A stretch of DNA of 64,000 nucleotides from Rhynchopus euleeides. Taxonomy: Eukaryota > Euglenozoa > Diplonemea > Diplonemida > Diplonemidae. This document shows positions 44,932 to 54,087 of the stretch, piece after piece. How positions within the stretch are numbered: position 1 is the stretch's first letter; each line of letters starts with the position of its first letter. The notes beneath the pieces were generated by a model, which did no database searches, was not told the origin of the DNA, and saw nothing but the letters and a program-made list of their open reading frames with translations. Made by a program: the position numbers and the translations under genes. The stretch lies in assembly GCA_963210315.1 (NCBI GenBank), contig OY723263.1, positions 868,001-932,000 of the forward strand, read 5' to 3'.

Positions 44932-47052
44932 CTAAGGCCCCGAGGGTTGCGAACACCACCGAGAGCCCCCCACCCCGAAGACGGGGCTGGCGGGATACGG
45001 TGGGTAGACATCGAGCCTGCTGGAGTCCTCCAGGCAGCCCACAGGGCGACGGGGTGGGCTCAGCCGCCGCATGGCGCGCGCCACCTGGTTCTGTGTCACG
45101 TCGAGGCCCTGAGGCGGGAGGGAGAAGGAGATGCCGTCCATCTCCCCGTGGTCCCACAGCTCGCGGGATGTGCCCCAGGGGATGCGCACCGCCACGTCGA
45201 CACCCTGGCGTGTCCTCTGCGTGCCGCGGAGGAAGGTGGTGTTCTCCGCCTCCGCAACGGCGAAATCCGCCAGCCCACGCTCGCAGAGCTTCTCCGCCAG
45301 CGCGTCGGGCGGCACCGCAAAAAACTCGCGGATCCAGGTCCCCTCCCGCCCCGCCCTCACAAGCATCATCACCTTATCCGCCGCCTCCTCCACATCCGCT
45401 GGGGTCGCCAGGTCCTCAACAGTGTAGGTAAACAGCAGCACGTTGGGCTGCCCATCGGCACACCCTCGCGCCAGAGAGAGCTCCACACCATCGAGGGAGG
45501 ACACTGCATTGTCCCCCAGATGCTCCGCAGCCCTGTCGAGGATATGCTTGTGGTATGTGTAAAATATCGCCTCCAGGCTCAGCTTCGGGTCTATCGACGA
45601 CGGCTTCCTCCCAGAGGAGGCAGCCACGCTCCCCCCGAGAAGGCCGCTCGCTGCGGATTCCGCGATGGATTTGACCTCCTCGATCATATTCAGGGTGCCC
45701 TCGTCATCGTCATCCCCGGATGGCGCGCCGCTACCCTGCAGCAGCGGGAGCAACGGGAGGACCTCGTCGAAGTGGCGCTGCCCCTGCATGCAGCCTGCGT
45801 GGATCACCTCCAGGACAGCATCTGCGATGCGCACGGCGAGGTCCTCTATCTTCGCGGCGGAGGCTTCATCCAGCGCCAGCAGCTTCTGCTGGGAGGTCTG
45901 GCTCAGGCAGTAGACCACCCGGCAGACAGAGCGGTGCTTCCTCTGCCGGGTTGCACCGGCCCCCATGCCTCCGGGCTCCCAGGCGCTCGACACCGCGTTG
46001 AACACCACCCAGTTCCGCACCCTGTCCGGGGTGAACAGGCCGTGCCGCGCGCTGGCCTCCGAGGCGGAGGCCTCGGTGTCAACAGAGGTGAGCCATCCCG
46101 ACCCTTTCTCGCGCTGCCCCACCAGCCAGGCCCCGCTGCTGTCGCGGAAGAGCTCGATGGAGGGGTTGGTGTCATGCGCGTAGACAGGGTGCCCGTTGTG
46201 TGGGGCGTGCAGCAAGGCGTAGGACCCCTGCAGCGCTGGGTTCTGCGCGCACCCTACGGAGAGCGACGGGGGGACGTAGGCCACGGCGAGCTGCGACGCG
46301 CCGGCGTTGCGCCACTCGGATGTCTCCCTGTCGTAGAATGACCAGGAGCATGCGTGGGGCATCGCCGGCAGAGGCGACGCGAAGGGCGCCTCGCTCCGCC
46401 CCCACGCCTCGGAGGTGGCTGCGGTGGTGCTGGCGAGCCACGCCTCGCCACTCCCCAGGGAAGGGCCCAGCACCCAACGCCCGTCCCTCGCCCCGAAGAG
46501 GCATGCCCCGCCCACACCGTCGCCCTGCACACGGTCCCAAATAGGGAGGCCGTGGTGGTCCTCCTCGTCCCGCATGGTGTACCACCCTGTGAGGGCAGGG
46601 TTGTCTGACGAGCGGATCCAGAGTTCGATGGGGTAGACGTCAGGCGGGACATCGTGCTCCAGGACAAGGGTGTATGACCCCAGCTCGCCGCGCTGTGGGT
46701 GTGGGAGGAACCCCGCTTCGGCAAGCAGGGTGGTGATGCGCTCGCGGACCTTATCGGGTTGGTCGATGGGGCTCCGGATTTTAACGACTTTTGTCTCGTT
46801 GGAGTCGGTCCGGAAGAGGCGATCCACGATGGCCTGTGCCTCTGCGTCCACAGCGGCTTGGATAAGGGAGGCGAGGTCCAGGGCAGGGTCTGCGGAGGGG
46901 GTGCTGCCGAGGGTGTGGTGTGATGTGCGGCGTGTGCCCTCGAGGGTGCCTAGGCGGGAGAGGGTGGCATTGCTGCCGGTGTTGCCTGCGCCGCGCGGCC
47001 CGTCGCGTGGAGGGGAGTCGGAGAGGTTGGACAGCTCGTCGAGTTCCGACAT
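44932..47052 (-). CDS. large protein with a duplicated domain, function unknown
   Basis: A single exon of 706 codons from the ATG at 47052 (MSELDELSNLSDSP). The frame extends upstream to 47160, but that part overlaps a pyrimidine-rich acceptor-like tract ending CCCACAG at about 47079, so the inner ATG is preferred. Two related domains follow each other, at about residues 150-260 and 265-380. Each starts NPAL-x-G-x-Y, continues through G-x-P-[IV]-[WY] and a G-x-W-[VL] strand, and ends in a W-x-x-[FY] plus W pattern, suggesting a small beta-rich fold. A helical linker with a run of Asp (SGDDDDEG) leads to a C-terminal region containing LLFTYTVEDLATPADVEEAA. No signal peptide or membrane helix is visible. 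I cannot assign a family. Confidence 0.75.
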   Translation of the reverse strand: MSELDELSNLSDSPPRDGPRGAGNTGSNATLSRLGTLEGTRRTSHHTLGSTPSADPALDLASLIQAAVDAEAQAIVDRLFRTDSNETKVVKIRSPIDQPDKVRERITTLLAEAGFLPHPQRGELGSYTLVLEHDVPPDVYPIELWIRSSDNPALTGWYTMRDEEDHHGLPIWDRVQGDGVGGACLFGARDGRWVLGPSLGSGEAWLASTTAATSEAWGRSEAPFASPLPAMPHACSWSFYDRETSEWRNAGASQLAVAYVPPSLSVGCAQNPALQGSYALLHAPHNGHPVYAHDTNPSIELFRDSSGAWLVGQREKGSGWLTSVDTEASASEASARHGLFTPDRVRNWVVFNAVSSAWEPGGMGAGATRQRKHRSVCRVVYCLSQTSQQKLLALDEASAAKIEDLAVRIADAVLEVIHAGCMQGQRHFDEVLPLLPLLQGSGAPSGDDDDEGTLNMIEEVKSIAESAASGLLGGSVAASSGRKPSSIDPKLSLEAIFYTYHKHILDRAAEHLGDNAVSSLDGVELSLARGCADGQPNVLLFTYTVEDLATPADVEEAADKVMMLVRAGREGTWIREFFAVPPDALAEKLCERGLADFAVAEAENTTFLRGTQRTRQGVDVAVRIPWGTSRELWDHGEMDGISFSLPPQGLDVTQNQVARAMRRLSPPRRPVGCLEDSSRLDVYPPYPASPVFGVGGSRWCSQPSGP

Positions 47053-48057
47053 GCCCAGAATGCGGGCAGGCCGCCCTGTGGGAAGCGTGTAGTGTGGTGT
47101 GGGCAGTGAAGGTAGCTTCAGAAAAATTCGCTCGGTGTTAGTGAACAGCAGAAACAGCACGAAAAGTCAGGCAGCTTCCTTTTCCCCCCGACTCTGACAA
47201 AAGATATGCGATCTCACTTTTTTCGTTGAACGCAGCCCCACAAGAACCTGCGCGGGGCGCACTGGGTGTTAGTGAAACGAGCACAAAAGAAAAGGGGCAA
47301 ATGAATCGTGGGGCGCCGCCTGGTTTCCAACCACACTAGTTGTGTGTGCAAAAAAAGATACGGTATGGGGTACCCGCGGGGAGCAAGGGGCTGGGACGGT
47401 GGTCTTCCGGCACAGATTCCGTAGTACATTACACATGCAGGGTTCATCGGACGAAGGGGCGAGGGGGGGTGTATCATGCAGGAAAGCTCTCCAGAAGTGG
47501 GGAGGGGGGTTCGGGGGCACTCTATCTCCCCCTGCCCCCCTCCCCTTCCTCACCAGGCTGGCGGTAGAGGAGAAAGACGACGACGAGGGTACAAAGGGTG
47601 GCGGTTGTGCTGAAACATTCTTGGGGGGTTTGCGGGAGCCCTCGGGCGTGAGAGCACTCTGGCGGGGGAAACACAAATAGCAGAACATCTAAAATATCGC
47701 CCGCTGGGGCAACCTTGCGGGAGAGCGCAGGAGTGGTGTGGGTGGGCGGAAGGGTATTACCCCTAACGTTGCGCACACACACTGCACAATAAAGCTTTGG
47801 AGTTGTGTAAATTGCACCAGCTGCCAGCTCTTGATACAATCTCTCTCACCATGCACGAGAGAACATTGGGTTCGGCGACCAATCCCATCATTTTTCCTGA
47901 CGTGTGGGATGCACATCAGGAAAAGGGACGGGAGACAGTTCCAAAGTGCGCAAGAAACGGTGTCGGGATGCCTACTGCGCACAACATCTAAAGAGGGAGG
48001 TGATAGACAGATACAAAACACCTTCCTACCGTCGCCACCTCGGAACAGATCTAGATG
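47053..48057. other. intergenic, no supported gene
   Basis: Lies between the duplicated-domain gene start and the 3' exon of the B-box gene. Overlapping frames up to 141 codons in several readings have no motif. Confidence 0.5.
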
Positions 48058-48260
48058 TTACATCGACCAGGCACCGTGGGGCGAGAAAGGCCCAGGAGAT
48101 TGGTATGTAGGCGGTGGTGGCGAGTGTGACCGCAGGACATGCTGGCTCGGTGCGAAGCTGTAGCCGGGCTGCTGCCCAGCCTGCTGGTAGGGCACCTGAT
48201 AAGCGGTTGCCTCCGACGCGAGCAGTGACTCGAGCATCTCTTTGTAGCGTTGTGCGGCAC
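48058..48260 (-). CDS. 3' exon of the B-box protein gene
   Basis: On the minus strand a CCTTGCAACAG acceptor at 48261 is followed by 67 codons and TAA at 48058. Its first bases (GT GCC GCA) complete the codon left open by the donor at 53306, so the joined protein reads KAAAVAAEDYSAAQRYKEML. This is a smooth helix with the EDY...A...LKE spacing of UVR-like motifs. The tail is Pro/Ser/Tyr-rich and ends SPHGAWSM. The intervening 5046 bp intron contains the TIR element 48312-53183. Confidence 0.68.
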
Positions 48261-48985
48261 CTGTTGCAAGGGGATGGGGTGATTTGTCCGACACACAACA
48301 CAGGGCGCCTAACCATACTTATGGAACGCTCGTGGCCCCAAAAAAAATATTTTGGAAATCTCACCCCGTCGGGCCCGTGGAAAAAAAGAAAAAATGCCGT
48401 GAAAAAAAGGGAACTTTTTTCACGGTGGAAAAAAACGCCGTGAAAATCAGGCCTGGGCGGGGAACGAGCCCTTTTTCCAGGTTTTTTGGGTCGGGGAACC
48501 AGGTTTTTTCTAAGAATTTTTACAAGGGATTTTTTGCTCGCCCCCCCACAGTTTCGAGGCGCGTGCCCGTCAGGCGGGACTTTTTCTCTGATTTCTCTCC
48601 GCGTCATCATGTGACAGCTCTCGAGTGATGCCCAGATGCTTGCGGCAGAGAGTGCCCCTCATGCGCGTCACAGCTGAAAATGAATGAGGATCATCTGGCA
48701 CTCGTTCTCATCGGGGGTTGTGCTCCGCAGGGACTCAATACACCTTGGCACTCTCGCAGGGCTGGACATGCCGGCAGCTGGAGGACAGTTACAAAGCTGC
48801 CACTCCCCGACGCCACCCACCTGCTGGCCCCTTCAGGTCTGAAAGCCCAAAAGCTCCCGGGGATTTTTGCAGTGGTGCGCACCATATTCAGCGCAGTAGG
48901 GTGATCTCTCCGATTTTCCAAAACTGCTGGTTTACTGGTTTGGGGAACGGTCGTCGGCAGACCGTTGAAATGCCCGTGTTACATA

Positions 48986-50166
48986 GATGTACCGCCCTTG
49001 GAAAAAAAAGGGCAAAAAGGGCGCCCCAGGGGCACTTCGCCCTTTTTCGAAAAAGGGCTCCTGAGGGGCGAATCTACCGCTTAAAAACGGGCAAAAAGGG
49101 CGAAAAATGGCCGAAAAAAAAGGGCGTTCCTCAAAAAAGGGCGGGTCAGGGGCGGAAAAATGGGGGTTTTCTGGGTGGGCTACTGGACTTTATTTGGGCA
49201 CACTGAGGTGCCTTGCGCCACGTGGCGCACGGCAGCGAACGCCTTGGCAAGTGGGTGTCTCCCAAGGCAAAAATGAGTGAACGGGCAGCATGCCGTTCCA
49301 CATTTTTGGTCTCTGGATCAACAAACGAGAGCGCACCACAGGTCTCGGCATTATCTGCTTTGAGAACCTCTGCATGGACAGGAACCGGAAGCCCCCCTGT
49401 GTAGGAGTGCTTCAGCAGAGACGAACATGTCGTCACGGTGGCGCTTCAGGCGTGTGCCGAGCTATATGTCGACACACACCTTCCCGGTGGGGCTCCAGGC
49501 ATTTGCCGAGCTAGTGTATTGTATCAACTGTTATAACAATAATGAGAAAACATACATGGGCCAGGGCTGGGGTCAGGGGAATGGGCTGTTCAGTGGAGGT
49601 TCTGAGTGCGGCCGCCGGCTCTCATTTCTCACAGATTCAGAATCCTTAGGAAATCGATAAATTTTGGCCGCAAAAAGACGACACCACCGAAAATTCACCC
49701 AAAAACGTCGAGATACCTGTTTCTGGGCCTATTTTGCACCCAGAAACACGTTTTTGAGCCTCTGTGAAAAATCCGATTTTTTCAGATTTTTCGCGATTTT
49801 CGCATTGTCCTCGCCCAGCCAAAAAATCGATTTTTGGCTGGGAAATGCAGGGAAATGCAAAAAATCAACGAATTACGCCGTTTTAACTCCTTTCGTGCAC
49901 TTTTTGGTCCTACAAGGGGGAATATGGGGTGTTGGGCCCCCCTACGACTTGTGTTTTTTTTGGCTGAGGCGCCCCTGAAACGCCCCTGAGGCGCCCTTCA
50001 GGAGCCCCTGAAACGCCCCTCAGGAGCCCCTGAAACGCCCTTTTTTTTTCCAGGGGCGTTTCAAGGGCGTTTCAGGGGCTAAGGAAAAGTTTCACGGGCG
50101 AAACGCCATTTTTGACCAATTTTTTTCCCGCCCTTTTTGCCCTTTTTTTTCCAAGGGCGGTACATC
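48986..50166. mobile_element. 1.18 kb TIR element nested in the intron element
   Basis: Inverted termini GATGTACCGCCCTTGG continue into AAAAAAAAGGGCAAAAAGGGCG. TA flanks are at 48984-48985 and 50167-50168. The interior carries GGGC/GCCC-rich stems and a tandem block at 49965-50090. No coding capacity. Confidence 0.8.
49965..50090. repeat. short tandem and inverted GCCCCTGAAACGCC repeats
   Basis: Alternating units of CCCCTGAAACGCC and CAGGAGCCCC end in the reverse CAGGGGCGTTTC. They lie near the right end of the 48986-50166 element. Confidence 0.75.
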
Positions 50167-50377
50167 TATGGTGTTAGCAAGGCACACTCACGTTTCAGGT
50201 AGCGTGTCGCGTGTCACGCATGTCGCGAACGCGGCAAGTGTACCTCCCAGGTGGGGAAGCCCGACCTCCTGTCCGATGTCAGCCAGGCTTCGAAGAAGCG
50301 CTTCATGGATGCGGCGCTGACCTCCTACGCTGCACTGTACCCGGGGAAGTGAGATAGATGGACGGGCACACGCTACA

Positions 50378-50606
50378 TGGGGGGTCTGGGGGGCGGAGCC
50401 CCCCAGCCGCCGGAGGCCACGGTAGCGAACATCTGTTCGTGTGGGCGTACAGATTCTGTGCGAGTTGGCTGCGTCCTCAGAGGCGACTGGAGTGGTTGGA
50501 CCCCGACTTGATGGGATTCGAAGGACTTGAGTACGAGACGTACGCCACAGGGGGGTCTGGGGGGCGGAGCCCCCCAGCCGCCGGAGGCCACGGTAGTGAA
50601 CGTCTG
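50378..50606 (-). repeat. pair of dispersed hairpin modules (copies 10 and 11)
   Basis: Modules at about 50378-50434 and 50550-50606 on the minus strand, spaced 172 bp, with the same spacer as the pairs at 34.9 and 38.1 kb. A truncated copy (CTGCCCCCCAGACCCCCC) lies near 52009. Confidence 0.85.
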
Positions 50607-50848
50607 GCTCTCCAGTTGGCCAGCAAGGCGAACGGTACGTGGGACAGACTTCCCTTCCATCCTTGTGCGCGCCCTGTCGACTGGGGAAAACGTAGAAAAA
50701 GTTATTTCCTCTGCGAAACAACCTTAGAAAAAAATTCCCCTAACAAAATTCTTAGAAAAAAACTTTTTTTCCCCTTACAAAAATTCTTAGAAAAAAAGTT
50801 CAGAATCCTGAAAGTGGGGAACAAGCCCCCCAGTTAGGAACAGCCCTG

Positions 50849-53095
50849 GTGAAAATGTATGAAAACTTTTTAGGTGGGGCGCAACGCCGTGAAATATAGG
50901 AAACAATTACCGTTGGGTTTCCTGGCTTGTTGGAGCACTCATCAAAGCAGCATACGTCCTTATCTTGTCCGTCGGTGGACCACCAGGAGGGGGGGACCCG
51001 GTGTGAGGCACTTGGGTAGGCCAGGTAGGGGACCTGGGGGCTTGGGGCCTCAAAACCCCGTCACCCCGTCGGGCCCGTGGAAAAAAAGAAAAACGCCGTG
51101 AAAAAAAGGAAAAAAATAGGCGGAAAAAACGCTGTGAAAAATTAGTCTGAGGGCCGGAGGCCCGAGGCCTTTTTTTCCTGCTCGAGGGTGCAGTTGAGGC
51201 CGACACGGGGTGCAGATGATGGTTTCTTGCCATCGCCCGGCACTTTCGAGCACAGCACGACAGGACTGTTCTGCCTCGGACTTGGTCAGACCAGCCAGTA
51301 CCAGGTTCTGCTGGTTCACCCAAGAGGTGGCGGGAACGTCCCAGATTGGCACGGACACACCCAGACACGCCAGATCTGGGTGCGTGTGGGCTGAGACAGC
51401 AACTGTGGCTGTGTGTAGGTGTTGAACCTGCAGATGGCCCGAATCCACCCATACACGGCACACGGGCCGGATATGGGTGTGGGTGGGTTGAGCCTGACAG
51501 TCTGGCTGGATGTGTGGGAGCGGTCGGATCTGGGTGTCTGTCACTGGTGTCAGACTGTGTCACGTCCCGAAGGGACGTGGGAACAGCCCACACTGGGCCA
51601 CAGAATCAGCCACAGCCAGATCCAGGCTGTTTCTGTGGCTGACAGTGTGTGCTGGGCCGTACAGTGTTCAGCAGGTCCCGCACACAAGGCGAATTCGGCA
51701 GGCAAAAAGTGGGGTGTGAGATCACCACCCAGACTTCACCAGAACGGCCCGAGTCGCCACGCATTTGAATTTCCGGTCACATTTGGGGCAATCCTGTGAG
51801 TGGCTCGTCGATCACACCCCACGCGCCTGTCATGAAGCGTGTGGGAAGTTCTGCAAGGATCTGCACTGGCACAGTTTCCTGCGTTGTTGCACAACTCTCA
51901 AAAAGGTTTTTTTGGGGTGTATTTTTGAGGGGGTGCCTTCAATGTTTGAGGTGACCCAACTAGCCCAGGGTGCGATGCAGCAAACAGACGAGTCATGTCC
52001 CGTTGTTGGCTCTGCCCCCCAGACCCCCCGATCTGGCGTGTGCCCGTCTAGTAAACAAGTCCTTGCGCTTATATGGCTGTGGCATATCAGGGGGTATGCC
52101 TGGGGCACCTGAGGATGGCGCGAGCGAGAGAGGAACCCATTCGGTACATGACTCCAGGGAATGGAGATGTGACAACGCAAGGAGGTGTCGTCACATGTCG
52201 CAACAGGCCGCAGCAAAGAAGGCTGCCAAGAAGCCGGCTGCTAAGGCAGCCAGCTCAATCCCCCTAGCAAAGAGGCGCCTTGTTGGAGACCCCCCGCAGC
52301 GCCGAGCGCCACGAACAGTGCGGTGGCAACCCTCCTCGACTTCCTGATGCCACAGGCCTAGAAGTCATGTACAGTCCATTCCGCCAGCACAGCAACCAGC
52401 CTGGTGCCCAGTGCGTGGTTTGTTGATCAGAATTGTTGTTGTTCATGTTCTTTGTGCTCAGAGCCCGTAGAAGAAAATGAACAGAACCGCTGATCTTGCC
52501 CCAAGCAGCCTTGGAACAGATACAGGTCAGCGAGCAGTGCCAGTTTTGGCCTCAGACGGTCACTACTGAACACGCCAGTGTCTTCCATCTTCTGCTGACA
52601 GCATCCCTTCGGTCTGCCATGTTCGCAGCAGGCCCTCAGTGAGGGGCATGCTGCGAACTTCTATAAACATTGGACACAGCGAAGTGCTCTTGGAGTACCT
52701 CCAATGGGTCAATATCTGCGCTTCCACAGAGTCCCGCAACTTCACCCGAGCATACCCCCCTTGTGCCAGGTTGTGTTGAAGGAGTGGAGCCACATTCAGG
52801 CAGCCATGGGTCACGGCGACTCTGTGTCGTTGGCCTCCTATCTGGAGGCGCCAGCATCTGGGATACAACGACTGCACAGTGTGCCCTAAAATGCATAAGA
52901 GTGGTTGCAGGTGTGAATGGTTCCAGGTGTGACGCAACAGGGTGGTTCCGTGTGGTGAGTGCAACCCCCCGACGGACAAGATAAGGACGTATGCTGCTTT
53001 GATGAGTGCTCCAACACGCCAGGAAACCCAACGGTAATTGTTTCCTATATTTCACGGCGTTGCGCCCCACCTAAAAAGTTTTCATACATTTTCAC
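50849..53095. repeat. inverted repeat with 127-bp arms inside the intron element
   Basis: Arms 50849-50975 and 52969-53095 are near-perfect inverted copies. One tip reads GTGAAAATGTATGAAAACT and the inner ends GTCCTTATCTTGTCCGTCGG. The 2.0 kb centre includes short frames, among them a Lys/Ala-rich one at 52195-52347. No TA duplication is evident at these arms. Confidence 0.8.
52195..52347 (+). CDS. short Lys/Ala-rich frame inside the intron element, possible gene fragment
   Basis: Fifty codons starting MSQQAAAKKAAKKPAAKAAS, then SIPLAKRR. The start resembles the basic N-terminal tail of histone H1-like or some ribosomal proteins. It lies within the transposon and on the opposite strand to all host genes. 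It may be a captured fragment or chance; expression is not evident. Confidence 0.22.
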   Translation: MSQQAAAKKAAKKPAAKAASSIPLAKRRLVGDPPQRRAPRTVRWQPSSTS

Positions 53096-53306
53096 GGCGT
53101 GATTTTTTTCCCTTTTTTTTCACGGCGTTTTTTCCTGCCCGAAAAACCACATCCCGTCGTCAAGACCGTTCCACAAGTATGCCTAACAGCACGGCGAAAA
53201 AACAGAGCTGTTGCGGTTTTTTGTTCCCCCCAGAGGGCTTTCAACAGCGACACACATTCCGCGTGACCCCCATGGCATCTCGAGTTGATGCGCACGGCAA
53301 ACATAC

Positions 53307-53895
53307 TGTAGTCTTCTGCGGCAACTGCAGCAGCCTTGCTTTTCCGCAGATCTGCGAGGCGAGACTGAACGTCATCAATCGGGGAAGACTTCCGTGGCGA
53401 ATACATCTCACTGCCTTCTATCATCCTCCGTGCCCCAGCAAGGGTGTAGGTGATGCGATTGTGATCGGTGATCCTGGCTGTCCGGTGCGCAGTGCACAGA
53501 CACGCATAACTGCAGTACGCCTCCCTGCAGTCATGGCAGAAGACCTCTGCCTCCTTCATGCAGTCCAACGATGCACACTGCCCCAACGTCACCTTTGCCC
53601 TGTCCGGGCGTGCGGCCTGCCAATGCCGCATCCCCTCCTCCTCACCGTAGTCGTGGATAAAGCTCTGCATCGTATGCCCCCGCCTGTCGTGGGGGTTGAC
53701 CCGATACTGCAGGGGGGCGGTGTTGGGGAGCACGCCCACACGGTACAAAACACATACCAAGTCAACATCAGCTTGTTCCCCCGCCCTGAAGGTGTTTAGA
53801 GGCGGCGACTGAGGCGAGCGCGGCAACGCACCACCGCCATATTGATCCTGCATGTCAGCACTGTGTATGGCCTGCAGGGTGTGGTGGGATCCCAT
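53307..53895 (-). CDS. 5' exon of a B-box zinc-finger protein gene
   Basis: Reading from the ATG at 53895 (or the in-frame ATG at 53853, just after a CATACACAG acceptor-like site), the frame contains a B-box-like zinc cluster: CASLDC, then FCHDCREAYCSYAC, then H..H spacing (HRTARITDH). A helix follows (DDVQSRLADLRKSKAAAVAAEDY). At 53306 a GTATGTT donor interrupts the codon. The open frame continues to 53092, but that part runs into the transposon's A-rich repeats and is judged intronic. Joined to 48058-48260 the protein has 263 residues: unknown N-terminal region, B-box, UVR-like helix and Pro/Tyr-rich tail. B-boxes commonly mediate protein contacts, for example in TRIM-like or ciliary scaffolds. 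The role here is unknown. Confidence 0.72.
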
Positions 53896-54087
53896 GCCTC
53901 ACACCTGCCTCACACAGCAGCAGGGCATGCCTCCCGCAGCAACACAAAGGGGCTGGGTGGGGCTGATGCCTTTTGGGGGTGGGTGGGTGGGGGTGGATGC
54001 AGTCACCTTTTCTTTGGCTCTACAGTACTACACGAGACTCGGGCATAAACAACAGACGTACAAAGGGGCGCAGAGCGGGCCCGCGGG

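Larger units (their letters stand above)
48312..53183. mobile_element. 4.9 kb TIR element filling an intron of the B-box gene
   Basis: The ends pair as imperfect inverted repeats. The left end reads ACCATACTTATGGAACGCTC and the right end, reversed, GGCATACTTGTGGAACGGTC. TA flanks are at 48310-48311 and 53184-53185. Both ends continue into A-rich sequence with GCCGTGAAAAAAAGG repeats; another copy is near 51061-51110. A complete second element (48986-50166), a pair of hairpin modules and a long inverted repeat are nested inside. No transposase was recognised. The CATACTTGTGG tips resemble those of the 23873 element (GGCATAC). Confidence 0.68.

Noticed and set aside
28084..50606. Peptide MFTTVASGGWGAPPPRPP repeated in several frames as a protein family
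   Set aside because: It is only the translation of the dispersed hairpin module, which also occurs in reverse and in other frames.
53092..53306. Open continuation of the B-box exon past the 53306 donor
   Set aside because: It runs into the A-rich GCCGTGAAAA repeats of the transposon, while the spliced version restores a continuous helix.
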